DNA from: an uncultured Paracoccaceae bacterium
GTDB taxonomy: Bacteria; Pseudomonadota; Alphaproteobacteria; Rhodobacterales; Rhodobacteraceae
NCBI GenBank assembly: GCA_937927885.1
Contig: CALEZJ010000248.1
Location: 1 to 17,314, forward strand
DNA: 17,314 bases
Direction: 5' to 3'
The position numbers and the translations under genes are program-made. Under the pieces are notes generated by a model that saw only the letters and a list, made by a program, of their open reading frames with translations, ran no database searches and was not told the origin of the DNA. Numbering within the stretch: position 1 is the first letter of the stretch; every line of letters starts with the position of its first letter. Below are positions 6,714 through 13,749 of the stretch, one piece after another.

Positions 6714-7661
6714 TTATTTGCGGGCGGCGCGGGTTTCCCGAAAAATCATGTAGATTCCACCCCCCAGAATCAGGCTGATCCCGATCCAGGCAATATTGTC
6801 CGGCCATTCGCCGAAAACCACCAGACCCCAGAAAATCGCGATCGGCATGGCGATATATTCCAGCGGCGCGACCAGTGCGGCCTCGCAGATCCGGTAGGCC
6901 TGCGCGATCAACAGGCCACCCAGCGCCGTCCCCACGCCCGCCAGCAGGAAGAACGGCCAGTCGGCGGCCTCGGGCCAGGACCAGGCGCGCAGCAGAAAGG
7001 CCCCCGCGCTGTCGCCGCCCGGGTCAAAGCGCCCGTCGCCTGCCACCAGCCCCATGGCCATGCTGAAGCTCAGAAAGGTCATCTGCGTGTAAAAGGCCAT
7101 GGTCGTCGCGCGTTCGCCCAGCCCCATGGCGCGGGTCATCACCTGCAGCCCGGCATAGCCCGCCGCCGCCAGCAGCGGCAGCAGGGCAACGGCGGTGAAC
7201 GACTCCGTGCCGGGGCGAATCATGATCAGCGCGCCCAGCAAACCGGCCGCAATCGCGCCCCAGCGGTGCGGGCCGACCCTTTCGCCCAGAAACACCACCG
7301 AGAACAGCGCGATCATCAGCGGGCTGACGAAAAAGATCGCCGTCGCATCGGCAATCGGCATCACCGCCAGTGCGGCGTAAAAGGCCATGTTCGACCCCAG
7401 CACGAACAGGCCGCGGATCAGATGCTTGCCCGGCTGGCGGGTCCGCATCTGTGACAGGCCACCCGTCAGCGGCAGGATCACCGCCAGAAGGATCGCCAGC
7501 CCGATGGCCGAACGGATCAGCACCACCTGATGCAGGGCATAGCCGCCCGACAGCGACTTGATCGCCATGTCGTTCACGGTAAACGCGATCGAGGCGCCCA
7601 GCGTGCACAGGGCCCCGACGGCGGTGGTCGACAGGGCCAGTCCGGTCAGGGCGCGGCTCAT
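6714..7661 (-). CDS. EamA/DMT-family transporter
   Basis: The 315-residue membrane protein consists of two EamA repeats of five helices each, the drug/metabolite transporter layout. Typical marks are the first-repeat end PIADATAIFFVSPLMIALFS with GERVGPHRWGAI after it, and in the second repeat CEAALVAPLEYIAMPIAIFWG followed by FGEWP. Such proteins export or import small metabolites such as amino acids, S-adenosylmethionine or purines; nothing here picks the substrate. A hydrophilic stretch near residues 205-225 (GDGRFDPGGDSAG) is longer than usual and lies in the second repeat. The ATG overlaps the stop of the UPF0178 gene as ATGA, so the two are co-translated. Confident on family. Confidence 0.9.
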   Translation of the reverse strand: MSRALTGLALSTTAVGALCTLGASIAFTVNDMAIKSLSGGYALHQVVLIRSAIGLAILLAVILPLTGGLSQMRTRQPGKHLIRGLFVLGSNMAFYAALAVMPIADATAIFFVSPLMIALFSVVFLGERVGPHRWGAIAAGLLGALIMIRPGTESFTAVALLPLLAAAGYAGLQVMTRAMGLGERATTMAFYTQMTFLSFSMAMGLVAGDGRFDPGGDSAGAFLLRAWSWPEAADWPFFLLAGVGTALGGLLIAQAYRICEAALVAPLEYIAMPIAIFWGLVVFGEWPDNIAWIGISLILGGGIYMIFRETRAARK

Positions 7662-8104
7662 GCCGGATGGCCCAGCAGGCGCTCCAGCGTCTGGGCAAAG
7701 CGGGACCGGTCGCGCGGAGCAAAGGGTTTCCCACTGCCCTGCCGGAACGGATCGGCGGCGCGCAGGTCGGCGGCCAGATCGCGCATCGCCAGCACCTGGC
7801 CGATATTCGCCGCATTCAGCACGCTGCCGTCATGTTTCACCACCCGCGCGCCCGCATCGATGCAGCGCGCCGCCAGCGGAATGTCGGCGGTGACCACCAC
7901 ATCGCCCGGCGTGCATTCGGCAGCGATCCACTTGTCGGCGGCGTCGGCGCCCTGATCGACATAGACCATGCGCACGCTCGGGTGATCCACCGGGCGGATC
8001 CCGCCATTCGACACGATGCGCACCCCGGCGCCGTATTTCAGCGCGATGCGGATGGCGTCGTCGCGCACCGGGCAGGCGTCGGCATCGATGAACAGGATCG
8101 GCAT
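7658..8104 (-). CDS. UPF0178 (YaiI/YqxD, DUF188) family protein
   Basis: The protein starts MPILFIDADACPVRDD, the hallmark of the YaiI/YqxD family, and continues with VSNGGIRP, VDQGADAADKWI and VVTADIPLAARC, all conserved blocks with acidic residues. The fold is related to PIN-like nuclease domains, but no member has an established activity. From the ATG at 8104 it has 148 residues, close to the family norm of about 150. Two earlier in-frame ATGs exist (8116 and 8131) and the ribosome sites of all three are weak, so the exact start is open. It overlaps the EamA gene by four bases and follows the SH3-like gene by about 30-56 bases, so it may belong to the permease transcript. Confidence 0.87.
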   Translation of the reverse strand: MPILFIDADACPVRDDAIRIALKYGAGVRIVSNGGIRPVDHPSVRMVYVDQGADAADKWIAAECTPGDVVVTADIPLAARCIDAGARVVKHDGSVLNAANIGQVLAMRDLAADLRAADPFRQGSGKPFAPRDRSRFAQTLERLLGHPA

Positions 8105-8160
8105 GGGCACCCGCATGTTTAACAGGTGCATCTATTCCCGTCGGCCGGGGATTGGCAAGC

Positions 8161-8769
8161 TCAATGCCCCAGCATGCAGCAGCCGTTCAGCCCGTTCGCA
8201 TCGCCGCGGAAATAGACCTGCACCTCCAGCCCGTAAAGCGCATCGCTCATCCCGTCGGAACAGACCGCGTTGCGCAGCACCGCCACCCCCTCGCGCGCGC
8301 CGGAAAACGGCAGCGCCAGCGTCGGCGGAAAGGCGGTGCGCGGCAGGGTCGGCGCATCGGTGCGCACCTCCCAGGAATCGTCCGGCGCCACGAATTCGGC
8401 CCGGTTGCCGGGCAGGAAAAAGTCGAACCGCCAGAAGGGTTCGGTGCCAAGGCAGGCCAGCGAATGCCCGCCCGAATGCCAGGGATCGGCGTGTTCGCGC
8501 GCCAGATAGCGCATGCTCGACCAGCCCACCCCCTCGCCGGTGCGCACCAGGCCCCAGGTGCGGTCCTCGTTCAGGCCGATGACCTCGATCCCGACGGCAT
8601 CGCGCGCGAAACTGCCCCGGATTGCCGCGCGGGCCGAGGGTTCGGCCCGGATGTTCAGCACATCGCCCGCCGACACCCCGGTCACCCGGTGCAGCGCGGG
8701 GAAATCCTGCGCGGCGGCGGCACCCGCCAGCAGCAGCGCAAGAACGGCAACCCACAAACGCAGGGCCAT
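8161..8769 (-). CDS. Secreted SH3-like protein with C-terminal CxGTEPFW domain
   Basis: A signal peptide is clear: MALRLWVAVLALLLAGAAAA, with likely cleavage near residue 20 before QDF. Residues 25-90 look like a bacterial SH3-type domain (GDVLNIRAEPSA ... GWSSMRYL). The second half opens with LACLGTEPFW (104-113) and carries VCSDGMSD (169-176) and GCCMLGH at the end. This pattern is that of uncharacterised COG3650-like periplasmic domains; the cysteines (106, 170, 197, 198) could form disulfides. The domain is probably exported and involved in envelope interactions, but no function is known. Its ribosome site AGGAGG includes the stop codon of the upstream permease gene (TAG-GAGG), so it is coupled to it. 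Confidence 0.82.
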   Translation of the reverse strand: MALRLWVAVLALLLAGAAAAQDFPALHRVTGVSAGDVLNIRAEPSARAAIRGSFARDAVGIEVIGLNEDRTWGLVRTGEGVGWSSMRYLAREHADPWHSGGHSLACLGTEPFWRFDFFLPGNRAEFVAPDDSWEVRTDAPTLPRTAFPPTLALPFSGAREGVAVLRNAVCSDGMSDALYGLEVQVYFRGDANGLNGCCMLGH

Positions 8770-8781
8770 GACGTCCTCCTA
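8770..8781 (-). promoter_or_regulatory. Ribosome binding site fused to a stop codon (TAGGAGGA)
   Basis: On the minus strand the permease stop TAG (8781-8779) is the first three bases of a near-perfect Shine-Dalgarno TAGGAGGA, five bases before the ATG of the secreted SH3-like protein. The terminating ribosome would sit on this site, favouring re-initiation. It also fixes the SH3-like start. Confidence 0.75.
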
Positions 8782-9600
8782 AACCTTGGCGCCCCAGCTC
8801 AGCGAGGCGCGGCGACGGGTATAGAATTCGGCCATCAGGCCGATCAGCAGGCACAGAAAGGTGATCGCCACCGGATAGACCACATTCGTATAGTGCGGAT
8901 TGTAGTTCAGAAAGCTGAATCCCCGCGCCTGATCGATGATGTGGAACAGCGGGTTCCAGTCGAAATAGGGCAGGACGATGCCGGGCAGCGAATTGGCGAC
9001 GAACATCTTGCCCGAGGCGAACATGTTCACCCGCGAATAGATCTGCACCAGCATCGCCACGGTCTTTGGCGCCCAGGGCTTTGCCGCCAGAAACACCATG
9101 CCCAGCGCGACCCCGGAAAACCACGCCAGCAGGAACATCAGAATTGCGCCCAGCGCATCGTGGATCACCAGCGGCTGCCACGCGGCGTGATAAAGGAACA
9201 GCACCACGATCATCGACAGCAATTGAATGTAGAGTTCGCCCAGGGCGGCCGCACCGATGGCGATGATCGTGTTCATCGGCGCATGCTTCATCATCTGCGA
9301 TGTCGGCCCCTCCGAGGCGACGACGGCGCCCAGAACCTTGACATGGCCCATGAACAGGAAAACCCCGGTCATCAGATACAGCAGGAAATCGCCCCGGATC
9401 CCCTGCCCGCCAAATCCCGAAAACAGGAACATCGCATAGAACACCGCCACCAGCAGCACGGTTTGCAGGATGTTCAGCAGCAGCCCGATGATCGCATTGC
9501 CATGGGCATTGCGCACCGATCGCACGGCGGAATGATAGGTCAGTTCCGCCACGGTAAAGGCGGCGGCGATCCAGCTGTCCTGATTGCGGTTGCTCAACAT
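8779..9600 (-). CDS. ABC-2 type polysaccharide export permease (KpsM-like)
   Basis: The 273-residue protein has an amphipathic N-terminus and about six membrane helices in the ABC-2 arrangement. Segments such as IIGLLLNILQTVLLVAVFYAMF, GDFLLYLMTGVFLFMGH and WNPLFHIIDQARGF resemble KpsM/Wzm-type permeases, where the 'NP..H..(E/D)..R' segment is conserved. These proteins form the inner-membrane channel for capsule, O-antigen or exopolysaccharide export and need a separate KpsT/Wzt ATPase, which is not in this window. The start ATG at 9600 has AAGGA nine bases upstream inside a hairpin loop (9601-9621). It is divergent from cysQ and coupled to the secreted SH3-like gene. A lipid or teichoic-acid exporter is the main alternative. 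Confidence 0.85.
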   Translation of the reverse strand: MLSNRNQDSWIAAAFTVAELTYHSAVRSVRNAHGNAIIGLLLNILQTVLLVAVFYAMFLFSGFGGQGIRGDFLLYLMTGVFLFMGHVKVLGAVVASEGPTSQMMKHAPMNTIIAIGAAALGELYIQLLSMIVVLFLYHAAWQPLVIHDALGAILMFLLAWFSGVALGMVFLAAKPWAPKTVAMLVQIYSRVNMFASGKMFVANSLPGIVLPYFDWNPLFHIIDQARGFSFLNYNPHYTNVVYPVAITFLCLLIGLMAEFYTRRRASLSWGAKV

Positions 9601-9621
9601 CGGCCGGATCCTTGCCGGCCG
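9601..9621 (-). promoter_or_regulatory. Leader hairpin displaying the permease ribosome site in its loop
   Basis: CGGCCGG (9601-9607) and CCGGCCG (9615-9621) form a perfect 7-base stem around a 7-base loop. On the minus strand the loop is CAAGGAT and holds the AAGGA ribosome site; the ATG follows immediately after the stem. The pairing would hold the site in an open loop, or serve as a protein or RNA target. Confidence 0.5.
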
Positions 9622-9710
9622 TCGGGACCGGCGCTTGCATTGATGCGCCGGGTCAGGATAAGGCCAAACGGCTTGCCGATCAACTCGACCCCCGGGGAAT
9701 GCGCGCCTCC

Positions 9711-10493
9711 ATGAGCCCAGATCACCACCAAGTCATTGAGGAATCGTTTCGCGCCATCGCAGTGAAGGCCGGCGCGGTCATCATGGAGGTCTACGCCCGC
9801 CCCGATTTCGCCACCCGCGCCAAATCCGATTCCAGCCCGGTGACCGAGGCCGACGAAGCCGCCGACGCGCTGATCCGCGCCGAACTGGCGCGGGCGCTGC
9901 CCGGCATCCCCGTGGTGACCGAGGAAGCCGCCGCCAGCCATTCCCTGCGCGCGGACCGCTTCATCATCGTCGACCCCCTCGACGGGACCAAGGAATTCGT
10001 CCAGCGGCGCGGGGATTTCACCGTCAACATCGCGCTGGTCGAAAACGGCGTGCCGGTGCGCGGCGTGGTCTTTGCGCCGGCGCTTGGGCGGCTTTTCTAT
10101 ACCCGCGCCGATGGGTCCAGCGTCGAGGAACTGGCCGATGGCAGCCAGCGCGCGCTTCGGGTCAGCACGCCCGACAACGACGCCCTGCGCATCGTCGCCT
10201 CGAAATCGCACCGCGATGCCGCGACCGAGGAGTATATCAGCCGCTATGCGCTGGCCGAGGCGAAAAGCGCCGGGTCCTCGCTGAAATTCTGCCTGGTCGC
10301 CAGCGGCGAGGCGGATTTCTACCCGCGGCTGGGCCGCACGATGGAATGGGACACCGCCGCGGGCCATGCCGTGGTCCTGGGCGCGGGCGGGCAGGTGCTG
10401 CGCTTTGACGACCACAGCCCGCTGACCTATGGCAAGCCGGGCTATGAAAACCCGTTCTTTCTGGTGCTGGCGCCGGGGGTAAGGCTGCGCTGA
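9711..10493 (+). CDS. cysQ: 3'(2'),5'-bisphosphate nucleotidase CysQ
   Basis: The 260-residue protein belongs to the inositol-monophosphatase superfamily: Glu71-Glu72 in VVTEEAA, the metal motif DPLDGTKEF (88-96) and the C-terminal EWDTAAGHA (212-220). The DGTKEF variant and the length match CysQ, which hydrolyses 3'-phosphoadenosine 5'-phosphate (PAP) to AMP. PAP arises both from sulfate assimilation and from sulfotransferases, and a sulfotransferase-like gene lies 5 kb downstream. The start is uncertain: ATG 9711 fits the family length, while ATG 9699 is directly joined to GGGGA with no spacing. The extended frame reaches 9612. The gene is divergent from the permease and precedes galU. Confidence 0.92.
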   Translation: MSPDHHQVIEESFRAIAVKAGAVIMEVYARPDFATRAKSDSSPVTEADEAADALIRAELARALPGIPVVTEEAAASHSLRADRFIIVDPLDGTKEFVQRRGDFTVNIALVENGVPVRGVVFAPALGRLFYTRADGSSVEELADGSQRALRVSTPDNDALRIVASKSHRDAATEEYISRYALAEAKSAGSSLKFCLVASGEADFYPRLGRTMEWDTAAGHAVVLGAGGQVLRFDDHSPLTYGKPGYENPFFLVLAPGVRLR

Positions 10494-10573
10494 CGCGGCC
10501 CGGGTTTTTCCCACGAAAGAGCACCAAAACCCCCGTTTCCAGCCACAAACGCGCCCCGATTACCGATCATTAA

Positions 10574-10617
10574 CCACCTTGCAGGCGGGAATGACCCGTC
10601 CGGACACAGCAAGGTGG
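10574..10617 (+). promoter_or_regulatory. galU leader hairpin that buries the ribosome site
   Basis: CCACCTTGC (10574-10582) and GCAAGGTGG (10609-10617) are perfect 9-base inverted arms. The second arm contains the AAGGTGG Shine-Dalgarno of galU, nine bases before its ATG. The 26-base loop can form an inner CGGG/CCCG stem (10586-10598). If the outer stem forms in the mRNA, the ribosome site is hidden, which suggests translational control by temperature, a ligand, a protein or an antisense RNA. Confidence 0.55.
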
Positions 10618-10625
10618 AAATTCCG

Positions 10626-11519
10626 ATGCGCAACAAAGTTACAAAGGCCGTGTTCCCCGTTGCCGGTATGGGCACGCGTTTCCTTCCCGCGACGAAAGCC
10701 GTTCCGAAAGAAATCCTGACGCTGGTTGACCGCCCGCTGATCCAGTACGCGATCGACGAGGCCCGCGCCGCCGGGATCACCGAATTCATCTTTGTCACCT
10801 CGCGCGGCAAGGGCGCGCTGGAGGATTACTTCGACCGCGCGCCCGAACTGGAAAGCTCGCTGAAGGCCAAGGGCAAGAAGGACCTGCTGGAGATCCTGAA
10901 CGCGACCAACATGGACTCGGGCGCCCTGGCCTATGTGCGCCAGAACCAGGCGCTGGGTCTGGGCCATGCTGTCTGGTGCGCCCGCCACCTGATCGGCGAC
11001 GAGCCCTTTGCCGTGCTCCTGCCCGATGACGTGATCGCCGCCGAGAAACCCTGTCTGGCCCAGATGGTCGAGGCTTATGCCGAGACCGGCGGCAACATGG
11101 TCGCCGCGATGGAAGTGCCGATGGAAAAGGCGTCCTCTTACGGCGTCCTCGATGTACCTGCCGGAATCAGCCCGGTGCTGCCGGTGCGCGGCATGGTGGA
11201 AAAGCCCGCTCCGGGCACGGCTCCGTCCAATCTGGCGGTGATCGGCCGCTATATCCTGTCGCCCGCGGTGCTGAAGAACCTCGACAACGCCACCACCGGC
11301 GCGGGCGGGGAAATCCAGTTGACGGACGCGATCGCCAAGCAGATCGAGCAGGAAAACAACGTCTATGGCTATCGCTTCCAGGGTCAGCGGTTCGACTGCG
11401 GCTCGAAGGCCGGGTTCCTGCAGGCGACCGTCGCCTTTGGTCTGGCGCGCGAGGACCTGCGCGACGAGCTGGAAGATTACATCTATGACATGATGGCGAT
11501 GCGCCAGGCGGCGGAATAA
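10626..11519 (+). CDS. galU: UTP-glucose-1-phosphate uridylyltransferase
   Basis: GalU makes UDP-glucose from UTP and glucose-1-phosphate, supplying surface polysaccharide synthesis. The 297-residue protein has the nucleotidyltransferase signature AVFPVAGMGTRFLPATKAVPKEI (8-30), LPDDVI in the metal-binding region, and the GalU-type GEIQLTDAI and FDCGSKAGFLQA segments. The gene starts at ATG 10626; an in-frame GTG twelve bases earlier lies inside the AAGGTGG ribosome site and is rejected. Length equals that of typical GalU. A leader hairpin covers the ribosome site and a terminator follows the stop, so it is probably a single-gene transcript unless cysQ reads in. The assignment is very secure. 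Confidence 0.97.
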   Translation: MRNKVTKAVFPVAGMGTRFLPATKAVPKEILTLVDRPLIQYAIDEARAAGITEFIFVTSRGKGALEDYFDRAPELESSLKAKGKKDLLEILNATNMDSGALAYVRQNQALGLGHAVWCARHLIGDEPFAVLLPDDVIAAEKPCLAQMVEAYAETGGNMVAAMEVPMEKASSYGVLDVPAGISPVLPVRGMVEKPAPGTAPSNLAVIGRYILSPAVLKNLDNATTGAGGEIQLTDAIAKQIEQENNVYGYRFQGQRFDCGSKAGFLQATVAFGLAREDLRDELEDYIYDMMAMRQAAE

Positions 11520-11542
11520 GCTGCGCATTCGAGGCAAGAGAG

Positions 11543-11565
11543 AGAGGGGGCCTTCTGCCCCCTCT
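11543..11565 (+). terminator. galU terminator hairpin
   Basis: AGAGGGGGC (11543-11551) and GCCCCCTCT (11557-11565) pair perfectly over 9 bases with the loop CTTCT. It lies 24 bases after the galU stop. The following T-run is poor, but a second perfect hairpin, TTCGCC-TTT-GGCGAA (11565-11579), follows at once and could help stop transcription. Confidence 0.7.
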
Positions 11566-11581
11566 TCGCCTTTGGCGAATT

Positions 11582-11618
11582 CACCCCCGCGCGTATTTGG
11601 GGCAGAATGAAGCCGAAA
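11582..11618. repeat. Short intergenic repeat element, copy 2
   Basis: CCCCCGCGCGTATTTGGGGCAGAATGAAG has the same layout as 2491-2527: C-run, GC box, TATTTG, then CAGA and TGAAG. Here it lies between the galU terminator and the first GT2 gene, ending about 20 bases before that gene's ATG and just ahead of its GGGGAG ribosome site. Confidence 0.5.
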
Positions 11619-11631
11619 GGGCAGGGGAGTC

Positions 11632-12654
11632 ATGGGCGCGCTGGGCGATCTGTGGAACGCGTATCGCTGGCGCAGGCGGCGCCAACGCCTGATCGCGCGC
11701 GCCCTTCTGAAACGGCGCCAGTTGCGGCCGGTCGTGGACCGCACCCGCGACATAGGGCCCGGTGAGATCCTGCTCTTCATGACCCTGCGCAACGAGGCGC
11801 ATCGGCTCCCGTATTTCCTGACCCATTACCGCGCCCTTGGCGTGCAGCGGTTCCTGGTGGTCGACAACGGCAGCGACGATGGCGGGCCACAGAAGCTGGC
11901 GGATCAGCCCGATGTCTCGCTCTGGCGGACCGGGGCCAGCTATCGGGCGGCGCGCTTTGGCATGGACTGGGTGCAGGCCCTGATGATGCGGCACGGGCAC
12001 GGGCATTGGTGCCTCTGTGTCGATGCCGATGAACTGCTGGTCTATCCCGGCCACGACACCCGGCCGCTGTCCGCCCTGACCGACTGGCTGGAGTCGCAGG
12101 GCGAAGAGGCCCTTGGCGCCCTGATGCTGGACCTCTACCCCAAGGGACCGCTGGAGGCCGCGCAGCACCGGCCCGGGCAGGACCCGACCGAGGTTCTGGG
12201 TTGGTATGACCGCGCGAATTACACCATCGCCCGGAAAGAGGATCTGGGCGCGCTCTGGATTCAGGGCGGGCCGCGGTCGCGGATGTTTCTGGCAGACCGG
12301 CCCGAAAAGGGCCCGACCCTGACCAAGGTTCCGCTGGTGAAATGGCATTGGCGGCATGCCTGGCTCAATTCCACCCACAGCCTGTTGCCGCGCAGGCTGA
12401 ACCGGATCTATGCCGAGGATGGCGGCGAAAAGCTCAGCGGGGTCTTGCTGCACACCAAATTCCTGCCCGGCATCGCCACCAAATCCGCCGAGGAACGCCA
12501 GCGCCGCCAGCATTTCGGCGCGCCGGGGGATTTCGACGCCTATTATCAGGCGCTCACCGCCTCGCCCGATCTGTGGACCCCGGCCTCGACGCCCTGGCGC
12601 GGCTGGCGCCAGCTCGAGGCCGAGGGCCTGATGTCGCGCGGGGGTTGGGGCTGA
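11632..12654 (+). CDS. Glycosyltransferase family 2-like protein (first of tandem pair)
   Basis: The 340-residue protein has a GT-A nucleotide-sugar domain of the Glyco_tranf_2_4 type: LLFMTLRNEAHRLPYFL (47-63), VVDNGSDDG (76-84), and the metal-binding VDADE (130-134). Later blocks ANYTI, LWIQGGPRSRMF (208-219) and KVPLVKW (232-238) complete the family. It has a very basic N-terminus (WRRRRQRL) and no membrane helix, so it should work at the inner face of the membrane. The donor is likely a nucleotide sugar, and the acceptor is unknown. The start ATG has GGGGAG just upstream. A close paralogue follows after an 84-base gap. No neighbouring gene settles the glycan type. Confidence 0.86.
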   Translation: MGALGDLWNAYRWRRRRQRLIARALLKRRQLRPVVDRTRDIGPGEILLFMTLRNEAHRLPYFLTHYRALGVQRFLVVDNGSDDGGPQKLADQPDVSLWRTGASYRAARFGMDWVQALMMRHGHGHWCLCVDADELLVYPGHDTRPLSALTDWLESQGEEALGALMLDLYPKGPLEAAQHRPGQDPTEVLGWYDRANYTIARKEDLGALWIQGGPRSRMFLADRPEKGPTLTKVPLVKWHWRHAWLNSTHSLLPRRLNRIYAEDGGEKLSGVLLHTKFLPGIATKSAEERQRRQHFGAPGDFDAYYQALTASPDLWTPASTPWRGWRQLEAEGLMSRGGWG

Positions 12655-12708
12655 TCGATCCCGGCGAAAGTTTTTGTTTGATCCTGATTGGCTTGCAGGT
12701 ATTCCGAA

Positions 12709-12725
12709 AGAGACAGGTGGTCTCT
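12709..12725 (+). promoter_or_regulatory. Small hairpin in the AT-richer gap between the paired GT genes
   Basis: AGAGAC (12709-12714) and GTCTCT (12720-12725) pair over six bases around AGGTG. The gap 12655-12738 is visibly richer in A/T than its surroundings (TTTTTGTTTGAT near 12671). It may carry an internal promoter, but no convincing -35/-10 pair was found. The hairpin lies 13 bases before the proposed TTG start. Confidence 0.25.
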
Positions 12726-12738
12726 ATCGGGTGTTATT

Positions 12739-13749
12739 TTGGGAGTTCTTTCCTCCTATCGGTTGCGGTGGACGCGCAAGCGCTGGCTTTGGCGTGCCCG
12801 GCGCAAGGGGCGCGCCCTGATCCCGATGGCCGATCGCACCGACCGGATCGGCAAGGGCGCCGTGCTTCTCTTTGCGACGCTGCGCAACGAACGGGTGCGG
12901 CTGCCCTATTTTCTCAGGTATTACCGCGGGTTGGGCGTCGGGCATTTCCTGTTTGTCGATAACGGTTCGGACGATGGTTCGGCGGATTATCTGGCGGCGC
13001 AGCCGGACACTTCGGTCTTTGTCGCCCGGACCAGCTACAAGGCTGCGCGCTTTGGCATGGACTGGATGAATGCGCTGCTGGGCCGGCATGCGCATGGTCA
13101 TTGGGCGCTGGTGGTCGATGTCGACGAATTCTTCGTCTATCCCTTTTGCGACACCCGCCCGCTGCCCGCGCTGACCGACTGGCTGGACGGCGCCGGGCTG
13201 CGCAGTTTCGGCACGCTGCTGCTGGACATGTATCCAAAGGGGCCGGTGATGGACCAGCCCTGCATCGAGGGGCAGAATCCCTTCGAGATCGCCGCCTGGT
13301 TCGACAGCGCCAATTACACGATTTCGCGCAATGCGCAGAACCGCAACCTGTGGATCCAGGGCGGGCCACGCGCGCGGGCCTTTTTCGCTGACCAGCCCCA
13401 GGCCGCGCCCGCGCTGAACAAGATCCCGCTGGTGAAATGGGACCGCGGCTTTGCCTATGTCAGTTCCACCCACATGCTGCTGCCCCGCGGGCTCAATCTG
13501 ACCTATGACACGCTGGGCGGCGAAAAGGCTTCGGGCTGTCTCTTGCACGCGAAATTCCTCGCCACCCTTGGCGACAAGGCGCGCGAGGAACAGGAACGCG
13601 GCGAGCATTACGCGGGCGGGCGCGAGTATCACGCCTATGCCGCCGGGATGGAGGATCGCACCGACCTGTGGACCAAATGGTCCGAGCGTTTCATCAACTG
13701 GCGCCAGCTGGAAATCATGGGGCTGATGTCGAAAGGCAACTGGGCATGA
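12739..13749 (+). CDS. Glycosyltransferase family 2-like protein (second of tandem pair)
   Basis: This is a close paralogue of the preceding gene. Shared blocks include TLRNE, VDNGSDDG, AARFGMDW, DTRPL, ALTDWL, YPKGP, ANYTI, LWIQGGPR, PLVKW and the end LMS(R/K)G(G/N)W. The metal-binding motif is DVDE (127-130) in place of DADE. No ATG exists near the expected start. Aligning the N-termini with the paralogue (MGALGDLWNAYRW against MGVLSSYRLRW) points to TTG at 12739, with GGGTG five bases before it, giving 336 residues. The frame could also begin at TTG 12688 or, less well, at ATG 12826. The stop overlaps the start of the GT14-type gene (ATGA). Donor and acceptor are unknown; the pair may add two sugars in turn or act as variants. 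Confidence 0.85.
   Translation: MGVLSSYRLRWTRKRWLWRARRKGRALIPMADRTDRIGKGAVLLFATLRNERVRLPYFLRYYRGLGVGHFLFVDNGSDDGSADYLAAQPDTSVFVARTSYKAARFGMDWMNALLGRHAHGHWALVVDVDEFFVYPFCDTRPLPALTDWLDGAGLRSFGTLLLDMYPKGPVMDQPCIEGQNPFEIAAWFDSANYTISRNAQNRNLWIQGGPRARAFFADQPQAAPALNKIPLVKWDRGFAYVSSTHMLLPRGLNLTYDTLGGEKASGCLLHAKFLATLGDKAREEQERGEHYAGGREYHAYAAGMEDRTDLWTKWSERFINWRQLEIMGLMSKGNWA

Noticed and set aside
10485..10520. Terminator for cysQ (CCCGGGTTTTT)
   Set aside because: A T-run follows a GC block, but only about five pairs with a long loop can be drawn; not strong enough to call.
12680..12705. Possible sigma-54 promoter (TTGGCTTGCAGG)
   Set aside because: The GG and GC elements do not have the fixed 10-base spacing, so the match is by chance.
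13668..13745. N-terminal extension of the GT14-like protein
   Set aside because: It lies inside the preceding GT2 gene; the ATG at 13746 overlaps that stop and starts at the conserved VMLVH strand.
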